Assembly: GCA_003024985.2 (NCBI GenBank) | Contig: PXIH01S0015214.1 | Length of the DNA stretch: 15,992 bases | Strand: one strand, 5' to 3' | DNA from: Euperipatoides rowelli | Taxonomy: Eukaryota > Onychophora > Udeonychophora > Euonychophora > Peripatopsidae | Position numbers and translations under genes: made by a program | The notes under the pieces: generated by a model | Told to the model about the DNA's origin: nothing | The model's database searches: none | Seen by the model: only the letters and a program-made list of their open reading frames with translations | Shown: piece after piece, positions 1 through 10,230 of the stretch | Position numbering within the stretch: the first letter of the stretch is position 1 | Layout: the number at the start of each line of letters is the position of its first letter

Positions 1-737
1 TACAGTAGATGATAGTTTATTGTAAACGTCTTTTATGGTGTCTATAGGTACTGGGAAAGAAAAAAAGCCTGTGATTCGCTTTAATGGGGGGGGGGGGGTC
101 TGGAACCTAACCCACTGTATTAGTGAGGTATGCTTGTACTTGTACTCGTTGGATGATGAATTGCATTATTTATTTTTATTATTATGGTTTATTAAGAAAT
201 AATATGAGAATGTGCATGCATTGAAAGGTTCAATTTAATAAAGACCCTGGCCCAATTAAGCATTGTGGGCGTTTTTAAAATAGGTTGATTGTGGATGAGT
301 ACATATAAAAGCATATATAGTAAAAATTAAATTGATAGAAATAAAACCCACATTAAAAAATTATAAATTAAAAGAAGGTTAATCTCAATGAATTAATAAG
401 TTTAATAATAAAGTTTGTTAACTTTGATTTATGGACGAGTCGCATCACAGCTATTTGGTGCATTTAACCAGGCTTTAATGTATAATTTAACTGCAGTGCT
501 CATCTTTCATTTTTTTTTAATTGGAGGTAACAAGTTGCCGACTAAGCAAGCCTAAGGGCGGCAACTTTCAGGAATGAGTGGCAACACTAATGCATTATAA
601 GCATAGTCTTATAACACTCAAATTGTGCTAAAATTTTAAACATGATTTGTGTTTTTAAATATATTATTATTACTATTTATGAGTAAACGAAAATATCGTT
701 ATAATACACTTATATGTTTTTTCCCAATTTGTTGCTT
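1..737. other. Non-coding stretch, probably intron of NPHP3
   Basis: I see no coding exon here. The stretch is AT-rich and contains a G13 run at 86-98 and a perfect 9-bp inverted repeat (aagttgccg at 532-540, cggcaactt at 559-567) separated by 18 bases. It lies upstream of the first visible NPHP3 exon, so it is probably intronic, but this cannot be shown without the preceding exon. Confidence 0.4.
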
Positions 738-2100
738 TAAACTTTTGACCATAAAAAAATGGTTACAGTTTCTTGTTCACCCAATGTGATTAATGCTAGT
801 TTGAGGAATTCCAAATAATCCTGTTGAGGCTGAATTCCTATTTTCAGTTATGAAGAAATTCAATTACTTCATTGTGATTTTCTTCTACCCATTACTTGTC
901 ATCAGATGTAAAAATGCAACCAACATATTCCTGGCAATCTGTGAATAAGACGTCTGATCAATTAAAGCTCATTGCTCTCTTAATCGACTAAAAATGGGAG
1001 TTTGTGATTTTGACATAACAAAAAACCATGTCAAAGATAGCAAGGATTTCAAGGGTGTGATGGTGGCTTGCTAAGAATAAGAGGTGTTTTTTGAAAGCCT
1101 TTTAAATCACTCGATAGTTCCAGTGTTAATTTCAGTATTTGAACTAGTATCAAAGCAAAGGCCAGCAAGCCAATCAATTTATTCCTTTCCAACCCTGTAG
1201 TACTTTAATAATTTTATTTTGCACTAGGATACCAGTGGCTGATGGGAACTTGGAATGGCCAGAAGTTTCTCCACACCCTTTCCTGAAACAACAATTGGCA
1301 TACGGTCATAATTAATTTCAGCAATGTCTGGCATTAGCTTGCCATCAAAATGAGTAATGACAGGAGTACTAGGAGATAAATTTACTTGTATTTTTCCGCT
1401 AATTTTCTGTATCACTACCTTTCAAATCATATACACTAACCTTGACAGCTTTCAGTGTTTTTGAAACAATGTGTATTGCATCGTGAAGTTTTGATCAAAC
1501 TTGCAACAAACAAAGTATCATCTATGAATCATCTTACTGTATGTTAATGGTTGAAATTTTTGGAATTGCAACTTGTCTTATTCAGAGTATCAGGTGAGGT
1601 GATGCTACTGATAAATGTAAGCTGATATTTGGTGATCACAGGCCCCTCAACATTTGTAGATCTGGTTGATATCAATTCTTTTTCATCAGTGGTTATAAAA
1701 GGATATAATTTTCTGACAGTTGTTTGCTTTGCTTTCTCCTGTCATTTACTCTGCATGTTTCTGGTTCTTCTCTGTTGAAAAACCATATCCCCACTAACCA
1801 TTAGCATCTTCCTGTCTCATTGTTGATTGAGAAATAAAACTACCAGTCTTCAGAAATCTTTATCAAATGCTTACAATCCGCATGTGAGACATCAAACAGT
1901 TTTGTTATCAGAATGTGGAAATTACTTAACCAATTCAACTTGTTTATCTGTCTTTCTTGATTTGATTTTGCTAACATTAACATGCTTCTAACATATGGAC
2001 TTGAATTTGGCCATCGCATTAGGCTTTTGTGTAGTAGGAATATTGGCCACAAACCACAACTGGAAAACCTCATCGATAACATTAGAGCAGCTGATAGGCA
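738..2100 (-). pseudogene. Decayed transposase-like gene (HWDGK/CFDT/HH-type multicopy family)
   Basis: Read on the minus strand in three shifting frames, this gives consecutive pieces of one protein. From about 2095: an N-terminal part with VFQLWFVANIPTTQKPN; LFDVSHADCKHLIKISEDW near 1840-1900; a weak KLHDAIHIVSKTLKAV piece near 1470; then TPVITHFDGKLMPDI and DRMPIVVSGKGVEKLLAIP in the only intact open stretch (1224-1415); IDWLAGLCFDTSSNTE near 1130-1180; LASHHHTLEILA near 1045; and QDYLEFLKLALITLGEQ near 775-826. From memory, these blocks occur in the same order in a large multicopy invertebrate protein family with a WDGK(L)LPD motif, a CFDTT-SNTG motif and an ACRHH-E motif, probably an RNase H-like transposase fold. 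I cannot name the family. At least three frameshifts and many stops show that it is dead. Its strand is opposite to NPHP3. Confidence 0.7.
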
Positions 2101-3060
2101 GGGTTAGTTTTTTTTGTCTTTAGGTCAAACTACAGGCGGCTGGTTAAAATCACTCTAATTATGGGAATTATATGTCTGACCAACCAAAAATTTTAAAAAG
2201 CTCTTGTGGCTCTTTGTAATGGAGATACTAAACCATCCAACCACTTTATTAGCCATTTAGTATAATGAAAGAAAATGAAATATTAAACATTATAAGTTAA
2301 ACTATGATTTAATAACTAAGAAAAGTAATTCTTTCTAGTAAATAAAAACTCAGGAAACAGAATTATTATTAATTAATGGCTATTTTTTGATGAAATTACA
2401 TAACATTTATGTAATTTAAGTTGTATTGAGAGGTCACTTGCCTTTAAAGTATTGACTTAAAATTGAAGCAAGTTTATTATCTCATCAGTTATTAGTCTTA
2501 AACACCATATCTCTATATTTTTTTTTTTAGAACAGTATAATGGGCACACATAAAATGTACTGTATATTGTTAATCAAACTCTACTTTGTTGTTAAACCAT
2601 TATAGAAGTCCAAACCATTTCAAGAATGTTGACTACCATATTAAAGTTCTATTTCATTGATTACTCCAACACTAAAGCCGAAGTAAAGATTAGATCTCTT
2701 TATCCATGCAAACCTGAAAACTTTCACTGCACACATTTATGAAAAGTTGAAAGAAAACTAAATCATATACCATACCAAAAATCATGTACTTACTGTATAT
2801 AGAAAAAAATATTCACATATTTTTTATGCATAATAGGATGTCTTGTTACTTTGTTTTTTTTTTTTTAAATCTCCATGTTAATCTGATTCATGATATATAA
2901 TTTGATTGGAAATTTTTAATAGCATCAATTTTATTTTTTAGTATGAATAATTGTTAGCCTTAACAGTATATTTCACACAAATAATCATAGATGTCACTGC
3001 CTTACTATTGTAACTGAAGGCATTGTGCCTGTTCGGGAATAGGTTCTGCCACTGTTTCTT
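2101..3060. other. Non-coding AT-rich stretch
   Basis: I see no exon, RNA gene or clear repeat. Several T runs and A/T tracts occur (for example near 2520 and 2854). It may be intronic to NPHP3. Confidence 0.4.
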
Positions 3061-3345
3061 TCAGGCATACCTCTGGGGGGGGGGCTAAGCTCCCCCCTTT
3101 CCCCCCTTCCCCCCCCGGTGAAAATTGAGAAAAAATAAAAATCATGTAAAATAAAACAAAGTCAACAAAACCTTAGTTAATGGATTACAAAGTCAACCTA
3201 ACAACCAGTCTACTAACCAAAAAAAAAAAAAAAAGCTTATTAAAAATCAGACAAAGGCAACAAAATGTCATCAACCAAAAAAAAAAAAGCTTATAAAAAA
3301 ATCTGTAAATACATACACCTTTCCCCCCGGAGAAAATTGTCTGAA
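3061..3345. repeat. Low-complexity repeat cluster with G/C runs and duplicated A-run/agcttat units
   Basis: A G10 run (3075-3084) faces a C-rich tract (3092-3116) across ctaagct, so the two can pair as an inverted repeat. A short motif (ccttcccccc-cgg-gaaaattg) appears near 3106 and again near 3318. Between them, a unit of aacc plus a long A run plus agcttat occurs twice about 54 bp apart (agcttat at 3234 and 3288). It looks like replication-slippage DNA or the tail region of an old element. No coding potential is seen. Confidence 0.6.
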
Positions 3346-3354
3346 AGAAACTGT

Positions 3355-3440
3355 CTGCCATTTCTCAGAACTCGCGAGAACCATGAGAACTAGAACTGGA
3401 AATAATTCCTTTCTCGGACACTGAGAACCTAGCAAAATGA
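3355..3440. repeat. agaac-rich imperfect repeat, copy 1
   Basis: This is a cluster of gagaacc and gaac words containing ctcggacactgagaacc. A similar stretch in the same orientation lies at about 4556-4735, where tctcgagaaccc and ctcggacaccgaaaac occur in the same order. Both sit next to atggc/gcgcc-type GC words. It is probably a fragment of an interspersed element. Confidence 0.45.
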
Positions 3441-4555
3441 CGGCTAACAAAAAACAATTCCTAGAGCTTGACTAAGTTATTAATTAAATTATTGATTTAT
3501 TTATTCAGACAAATAATAGACACTAAAGCTTGATTACTACTTAGTAATTAATTTTTACAAATTTAAAGTCTAGAATCATTCTTAAATAAGGCTATACAAA
3601 AGGAAAAAAGAATGCATACGCAGCATATGGTAATAAAAATATATTAAATGAAATGAAAAAAATTCCCCTTTACAATATAAAATACTCCTCGTAGTGATGA
3701 GTAAAAGCAACTTCAAATCCTATTCTGGCACATTTATCCTGCAAATTTAATTTTGTTTTGATAATAAATCCATAATAATAATAACATAGGGAATTAAAAA
3801 AAGACATAAAACTTTAAATTATTTACAGTATTTTTAATAACTTCATATACTGCATGTTAAGAATTTAATGATGCTAGTTTTAAAAGCATTTGCGATTTGA
3901 CCATATGACAGGTGAATACCTGTTTGTTAACGCCATTAATTAAACAAAAGGGAGTTCTGTTATTGGTTAAAAATAATACTTCTTGGAAACAGAAAGTTTT
4001 CGTTGCACAGTATAATTCGATTGGAATAAATCGCTACCGTAATCTTTAAAATAATTTTTTTAAAAAATATTATTAATCGACAATTAGTTAGCAATTATTG
4101 TTAGTTATTTTAAAGTTTTTTTTATTTTTTTTTTAATGTAAATCGACAATATTTCCATTTCGATAATAAAGCAGGACATTCTATTGTTTTGACTTTTTAT
4201 TAGAAATAAGAGAGAAAGGGGGGAGTCAACACAATCCTGGAGTCAACTTGCAGTCTGCCCTATATCAATGTAATCTACCAAAAATGTTTTTTTGGGGCAG
4301 ATTAAATACAATAATAATACACTGATATATAAATGAAAATATTCTATAATAACATTTATTTATACTGCATATGCATTATTATGACCAGTTGACCACGGAT
4401 GATTTATTTATTTTATTTTTACTCTGATTGTCACAAAGTAGGTTTTTCTTGGTCCAAATTGAAAAATAAAAATAAATAATGAATCTTATTAAATTTTATT
4501 GTAAATCTAATTTTCAAAGAATTTGTAATTTATTTAAAATTTTCATATCTTATGG
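3441..4555. other. Non-coding AT-rich stretch
   Basis: No coding exon or structural RNA is recognisable. It includes a short purine run (gagagaaaggggggag) near 4210 and many A/T runs. It lies between two similar agaacc-rich patches and could be the interior of one element, but I see no terminal inverted repeats that prove it. Confidence 0.35.
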
Positions 4556-4735
4556 GCGCCACCATTTTAAAGTTCTGCTCAGTTCCTGCTTTTGTCCAGA
4601 ATCTCGAGAACCCGCTTTTGAGAACCTATTTTCAGGTTCTTGGAACTTCTCGGACACCGAAAACAAGACATCTTGAACACCCAGAACTGGTTCTACTAGG
4701 TTCAGAACCAGTTCCGAACCTATTCTCGAACGAGC
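4556..4735. repeat. agaacc/ggttc-rich imperfect repeat, copy 2
   Basis: Dense agaacc, ggttc and cgaacc words occur in both orientations (for example gaactggttctactaggttc near 4684-4703), giving self-complementary DNA. Overlapping open frames on both strands here are by-products of the repeat. It is related to the patch at 3355-3440. Confidence 0.5.
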
Positions 4736-5021
4736 CAATTGAAGTACAAATGCTTTAAAAAAAATCATCATCACACTCACAAAACATACTCTAGGCATGT
4801 AAGAAAAGCTCTGGTTGTACTCACAAGTGGTTGAATTTTTTTTTTACTTTCTCTTGATAATGATGGTTATGAAAAAATATAAATGGGAAGTGAACCGGTT
4901 TAGAATCCACAGAATCTAGCATTAAGGTAGATGCTACTGGCAAGAACTTTTTATTATAAAGTTTTCTAACAATGATCAGGGCTTTTTTCGAAAATGATTT
5001 GATGTTTTAAATGTCTGTATT
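4736..5021. other. Non-coding spacer before the interspersed repeat
   Basis: Nothing is recognisable. The last 90 bases may be a weak extension of the repeat that follows, since a few words (tttttattata, tctaa) are also seen beyond the minus-strand copy. Confidence 0.3.
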
Positions 5022-5550
5022 GTGTAAATTAAATACTTAAAACAAAAATTAAAAAATCGTGTTGTGCAGTATATATCTTATTTTGGAAGTACCAATGAGC
5101 CAAATAGGATACTGTAAATTTATGAATTTTATAAGTGGCTTTAATGCATCAAAATTTCTAATTTTGAGACAAACACATTTAAATATTTAACAAAAAAAAA
5201 ATGATGCCCCTAAAATCGTATTTTTCTGAGTTTTCTTTTGTGATTTGTCATTTATCAAATAATAGAAGTGTGTGTTTGATTTTGAGTTAGATTATAATTG
5301 AAAAATTATTTTTTTCAACTAGTCCATTTATTGTGTCGTTGAAAATTATCGCTGCTGTAAACCTAACAATATGAAAAGATTTTAGCATAACCTATAGATT
5401 TTTTTTTTTCAACTTTGAGTAAGTAGGCTAATCAGTATAAAATTGTTTTTTGGTAATAAAGAGACATATAACAAGTAAAATTTTCATTATAAATTATAGA
5501 GATTTTGAAATGTAAAAATGATAAAATTTAAAAATTGGTTATGGAATTAA
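5022..5550 (+). repeat. Interspersed repeat, plus-strand copy
   Basis: This segment aligns over its full length to the reverse complement of 11585-12094. Shared landmarks in order: tgtaaattaaata, tatgaattttataag, cttaatgcatcaaa, cacatttaaatatttaac, catttatcaa, gttagattataattgaaaaa, agattttagcata, ttttttcaacttt, tataaaattg, and aatgtaaaaatgata. The copies differ by many substitutions and small indels, so the insertions are old. No open reading frame is seen, so the class (MITE, SINE or fragment) is unknown. Confidence 0.75.
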
Positions 5551-5886
5551 CCCTTTCTACTCCAATATCTAATCGAAATTATAAAACTTTCTCTTCCACT
5601 CGACTGTCGATTAAAAATCAACATTTTTTCTTTACAATTTAACAATCATTGTTAGATTATTAGCCTCAAAAATGCTTAAAATTAGTGAAATTTATGTTCA
5701 AAAGGACTAAAATATATTTGTTTTAATCACACCAAACGATTTAAAAAAAAACAACAAATAAGTCGATTAAAAAGAATGCAAATGCAATCATGTAAAAAAG
5801 AAAAGGAGTATAACGAAATCATACCCTTAAATTGGGGGGAAAAAATTGAGTGTGTTTTTGATTACAGACACAAAAATATAATGTTC
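5551..5886. other. Non-coding AT-rich stretch
   Basis: No exon is seen. tcgattaaaaa occurs twice (near 5607 and 5763). Nothing else is identifiable. Confidence 0.3.
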
Positions 5887-6156
5887 TTGCAATGTAATAA
5901 TAGCGTGTTCCAAAGCCATTAACAGCGCCCTCTAATGGGCTTATTCAAAACTTATTTTTTTCTTAGGTCACTGTGATATAAAAAAATAAAAAATAAAAAA
6001 AAAGGTTGGATGCCCGAATAATGGGCTTAAAAGACCGGCGCGGGATCTATTTTTAGAAACTTTAAGTGGTGTTTTTCTCTTAGATAAAAAGGGCTTAAAC
6101 AAAAAAAATGTTTGATGCCCGTGTAACGGTCTTATTCGCTAGTTGCAATGTAATAA
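5887..6156. mobile_element. Small insertion flanked by 14-bp direct repeats
   Basis: ttgcaatgtaataa occurs exactly at 5887-5900 and again at 6143-6156. The 242 bp between are unlike their surroundings and have two related halves. Each half carries an aatgggctta-like word, a ttagg or ttaga element, an A-rich tract and ggatgcccg or tgatgcccg (near 6008 and 6113). The gcccg/cgggc-type words can pair. A 14-bp exact direct repeat at both edges fits a target-site duplication from retrotransposition, for example a SINE-like element. There is no RNA polymerase III promoter that I can call. It ends about 100 bp before an NPHP3 exon. Confidence 0.5.
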
Positions 6157-6229
6157 GTTTTGTATTGTGAATGTTTTATCTTTCTCTACATATTTTTGTA
6201 ATGTTTGTTAATAACTGTTCAATATATGA

Positions 6230-6478
<249 letters not shown>

Positions 6479-6604
6479 GGTAAACATAATGAAGCACTGC
6501 CTTTGTATGAACGAGCTTTAAATATTTATGAGGAGAGTTTAGGACCCGGTCATCCACGAGTAGCGGAAACACTTCAAAATTTAGCTTTATTAAGATATGA
6601 ACAA
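6479..6604 (+). CDS. NPHP3: Nephrocystin-3 exon encoding the next TPR unit
   Basis: This second 126-bp phase-0 exon lies between ttctcttttag and a consensus gtaagt donor at 6605. It encodes 42 residues, starting [20 protein letters not shown], with an [16 protein letters not shown] core and ending LLRYEQ. The TPR signature spacing (G..eA..lYerAl.i.e..lG..HP.va.tl.Nla.l) is intact and has no stop. It is exactly the same length and phase as the preceding exon, so exon boundaries coincide with the TPR period. Either exon could be skipped or duplicated without changing the frame. It is part of the TPR array used by NPHP3 for binding partner proteins. Confidence 0.88.
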
Positions 6605-7484
6605 GTAAGTTTATTTTATTTTTTTTAAATTTTAATTTTTATACAATCATTATGATCTTTATTAATTATTCAATTACAAAAGTTTTAAAAAAAATTCATT
6701 AGTATAATCAATCTGTAATTTATTTTCAAACATTTAGATTTTTTTTTTTTTTAGCATTGCCAAATAGAGTATAGTCTATTAAATATCACTATAAAATACA
6801 TCAATAATTAAAACTTTCATTGTAATCATTGCTGTTAGAAACTTTATTTTTATATTTCTTTATTTTAGAGCCAAATAATTCAACAGGCAAAAATCTTTAT
6901 TATTAGTTGCTAAATGAAATAAACACATATTTTATTTTTAATTATATTAGTTGTTATGAGGTAGTTATTTAAAATAACAATTGGGATTATTTTCTTATGC
7001 TCTATAATAAAGCGTAATTTGATGATATCAGTCCATGAATCATCATCATTTTTCTATTAAAAAATAAAAATATAAATGTTTTAAAAAAAAAAAAAAACTT
7101 TTGACAAGCAAGTATTTGAGTCAATTTAGATAGGAGTTGGGTCTGTGTGTAATATCTTTGTCATTTATTGTTATTGCTTACTTTCTTTTTATTGCTTAAA
7201 GTGTTTTTTTTTTTGTTTTAAATAACAATGGAATTAAAAAATTTCATGAACAAAAAATAAATGTGTTCCAGTCAATTGGCAAAAGAAAAAGGAAGCCAAT
7301 AAGAAAAATTTGCGAAAAAGTTATTCTAGCATTGGTGAGTTTATAAATAATCAGCAATACATTAGCAGAAGTCTTGACAATTTTATCAAAATAATTATGT
7401 AAGGATTTTAATGAATGTTAGCCATTTGATCATTCTAGATATCACCGAGAAGTGGCGTAGCCAGGAATAGTGCCCTACCTGCTA

Positions 7485-8150
7485 CACCAGCAGTGCCTAG
7501 TTCTATTTGGATATGCGCCTTACGGATTATCATAGGAAGAGGGCAGGAGTAACGGCTGTTGCAGCAGCAGCAGTACCTACTTTTATTTGGATAGGATCTT
7601 TACCAATTATCAAAAGAGTGAAGGTGTAGCGACTACTACATCAGCAATGTCTTTTTATTTGGATAGGTGCTTTACCAGTTATCGTAGGAATAATGCAGGT
7701 GTAGCGACTGTGCACCAACAGTGCCTATTTCTATTTGAATATGCGCCTTACCGATTATCATAGGCAGAGGGTCAGTGTAGCGACTGATCATCCTGCTGTG
7801 ACAGCAGTGCCTATTTTTATTTGGATAGGCACTTTACCGATTATCATAGGAAGAGTGCAGGTGTAGTGACTGATCATCCTGCTGTGACAGCAGTGCCTAT
7901 TTTTATTTGGATAGGCACTTTACCGATTATCATAGGAAGAGTGCAGGAGTAGTGATTGTTGTAGCAGCAGTGCCTATTTTTATTTGGATAGGCACTTTAG
8001 CGATTATCATAGGAAGAGTGCAGGTGTAGCGACTGCTCATCCTGCTGTGACAGCAGTGCCTATTTTTATTTGGATAGGCACTTTACCGATTATCATAGGA
8101 AGAGTGCAGGTGTAGCGACTGCTGCACCAGCAGTGCCTATTTTTATTTTG
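7485..8150. repeat. Minisatellite, 72-86 bp units, each with a hairpin
   Basis: Eight units and a partial ninth start (at cagtgcc or its equivalent) at 7491, 7571, about 7643, 7719, 7805, 7891, 7968, 8054 and 8131. The core is gtgcctat-ttttatttgg-ataggcac, a perfect 8-bp inverted repeat with a 10-base loop (for example 7807-7832). It is followed by cgattatcataggaagagtgcagg and a gtagcgactg segment. Units come as about 77 bp or 86 bp. The longer type has catcctgctgtgac in place of a shorter gctgcaccagc-like segment. Upstream units are diverged and downstream units nearly identical. Confidence 0.9.
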
Positions 8151-8281
8151 CAATGAAGCTTAGTGTACCCAGAGGTAAAATGGCTGAAGCTAACGGGGAC
8201 TAAGGTCAAAGCAAGCTAAAAATATACCAAGCCTGTGCTCTTGAAGGGGAACACTTAAGGATCTTATGTTGATTAAATGAT

Positions 8282-8306
8282 GGGGGGGGGGGGGGGGGGG
8301 GGGGGG
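8282..8306 (+). repeat. Uninterrupted run of 25 G
   Basis: Twenty-five consecutive G lie in the transcribed strand of the NPHP3 intron, in otherwise AT-rich DNA. It could form G-quadruplexes in DNA or pre-mRNA. The exact length is likely polymorphic or affected by sequencing error. Confidence 0.85.
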
Positions 8307-9157
8307 AGGAGTTGAAAGTGATAAATCTGAAATAAAAGTTATACAGTTTATTTAGCAAAGTCCTTTGCCTAAAATGCTAAGGTTCATGGTCCCTTTTGTT
8401 ATTAGATTTCTAGTTATCTAAAGTTGTATTAAAGAAGATATATGATAATTTAACAATTTATTACATATTCACTGGATATGAAGTCAAAATGTGGAATTGT
8501 ACAGTATAAGGTGATCGGGATACAAATAAGCTAACGCTCTAGTATAATATTTAATTTATAATATATATAATTATTGGAAAATTAGTAATGAATTAGTATT
8601 CAAACACAAATTTACAGCATGTTGTTAGGCTAATTTTAATAATAAACTTAAAAGTGCACCATCGATATAAATCTTACTGACAATGGAGAATTATTGCTAG
8701 TTGGTTTGGTATCGATTCACGTCCAGTAGGCTGGCAAGAATGAATAATATTCGCAAATCCCCACATCCAAAAGATTGTCAGTGTTTTCTCTCAGGTGGAT
8801 TTCAGAATAAAAGCCTTAGAATCTTGCTTCACTTCCTTTTATGGACTCGCTGTGGTTGTGGTGGCAGCCACCATGGAAACAGCTATTTGCTGGGTGTTTC
8901 AGATAATTTGCCATGGGGAAAAATATTTTTTCTCAGATTTTATTTTCCAATGAAAGAGTTAATTAATTCTAGTCTAATGCTTTTGTTAAATGATCTAATG
9001 CTCACCTATTACATACATTATTAAATAAAATTAATTGGGGAGTAGAACTGCCTGTTGATGGCAGCACCGTTTGGGTATTGTGATATTAAAATAAAAGAAA
9101 AATATTTACTTTATTTTCCCTTATGTAATTCTTTTTTTTTTTCTTTTTTTATTTCAG

Positions 9158-9322
9158 GGGGATTATGAAACTGCTGCCAAATTATACAAAAGATCTACTG
9201 ATATAAAGGAAGGTGAAAATGCATTTTTAGAAAAGGAGGAGCCATCTCATCTAAGTTCATCCGAAGAAACAAACACCATTGTGCAATCTACTCCTAATAT
9301 GCATTTCAGGACGGATAGCTAG
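9158..9322 (+). CDS. NPHP3: Nephrocystin-3 last exon: final TPR helix and C-terminal tail
   Basis: After a strong T-rich acceptor (AG 9156-9157), 54 codons lead to a TAG at 9320-9322. The first part (GDYETAAKLYKRSTDIKE) is the last TPR helix. The rest is a polar tail with PSHLSSSEETN and a STPNM motif. From memory, vertebrate NPHP3 ends in a very similar way: a GD-x-E-x-AA-x-LYKR helix, then a Ser-rich PS-SSS segment and a -SPN- motif near the end. This tail is the best evidence that the gene is NPHP3 and not another TPR protein. The reading frame joins the preceding exon in phase 0, and the three exons give the last 138 residues of a protein that is about 1300 residues long in vertebrates. 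Confidence 0.87.
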   Translation, partial: GDYETAAKLYKRSTDIKEGENAFLEKEEPSHLSSSEETNTIVQSTPNMHFRTDS

Positions 9323-10230
9323 CATCTTGTTTCTTCAATTTGCATTTAAATTATATATTATATATTTTTATGATTGTATTTTTTAAATGAATTTTATATA
9401 TTGATCATAAAACATTTCTAATTTTTATTAGAAATATGATTTTAAAAAGTAAATAATTTTAACGATTCCAGGAATCTTAAGATATTCTTTTGTCATTTTG
9501 ACAGTCATATCTATATTTTTTTCATAAATGTTATTTATATAATGGACAAACGTCACACCTTAGTGAACTTCTGTCTTAAAAGATATATTATTTAAATACA
9601 AAGATTATAGTAATCTCATAATTTATAAGTGTCTTAAAATCCCAGAGTATTGAGTCTATTCCCATTTATTTTTTTTATAAAAATATTTTTTTTTATATAT
9701 ACATTATATATAAAGATATGTAGATACTAAATAACTTGTGTTTATATTTGTACAAAGCTTTGAAGAGTGGGAGTGTATAAAGCAAAAACTTTTGTAAATG
9801 ATATAGCGTATAGCGTATAAAATTCTATTGAATATTTTTATTGAGTCACATTTTGTGAATTGGTTACAGAAATATAATTGTCAGTTAATTTTTTTTTTTT
9901 TTCATTTTGTAATAATCTAAATCTCCAAAATGAAACGTCGATTAATATTTTTGAAGTTAAATTTTTATATTGTATATTTTTTTGAAATTTTGATATTTCT
10001 CACTTTTATAAAATGATTGATAATTTTATTTTGAATACTCATCGTATTCCTCCCCCCTCCCCTCTTTTATTAAAGTCAATTGAAATAATAATATTTTTAA
10101 TGGATAATGAAAATTTCATATTATTTTTTTTGGAAAACGTGGCATTTTAAATGCAAAAAAATTTAAAGGAATGTTGATCATTTACAGTATGTCATTTTAG
10201 CTCCAATAAAATCATGCTATAGTCTTTCAA
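9323..10230 (+). other. NPHP3: NPHP3 3' untranslated region (approximate end)
   Basis: This is very AT-rich sequence after the stop codon, with many attta-like and T-run words. The first good poly(A) signals are ATTAAA at 10069-10074 and AATAAA at 10205-10210. GU/U-rich DNA follows, so transcripts probably end between about 10090 and 10260. The true end needs transcript data. Confidence 0.5.
10205..10210 (+). terminator. Candidate NPHP3 polyadenylation signal (AATAAA)
   Basis: A canonical hexamer lies about 880 bases after the stop codon, with T/TG-rich sequence (ttttgtatttttg near 10276) downstream. A weaker ATTAAA at 10069-10074 is an alternative, and AATAAA-like words recur at 10240-10256. 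Confidence 0.4.

Larger units (their letters stand above)
6605..9157 (+). other. Last visible NPHP3 intron (2553 bp)
   Basis: It runs from a gtaagt donor to an acceptor preceded by a long T-rich tract (about 9130-9157, ending atttcag). It contains the hairpin minisatellite and the G25 run described separately. 6605-7440 is AT-rich and featureless apart from A/T runs. A 107-codon open stretch at 8701-9024 begins with TTG, has no homology I can see, and is not called. A perfect short palindrome, tggtggcagccacca, lies at 8859-8873. Confidence 0.85.

Noticed and set aside
4479-4798. Three overlapping open frames on both strands
   Set aside because: They overlie an agaacc/ggttc repeat patch that stays open in several frames because of its composition. 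No protein similarity is seen.
7485-8150. CRISPR array
   Set aside because: Units are 72-86 bp tandem repeats without unique spacers, in a eukaryotic intron. It is a minisatellite.
8701-9024. A 107-codon plus-strand open frame in the NPHP3 intron
   Set aside because: It begins with TTG, not ATG, has no recognisable domain, lies inside a well-supported intron and ends in low-complexity AT-rich codons.
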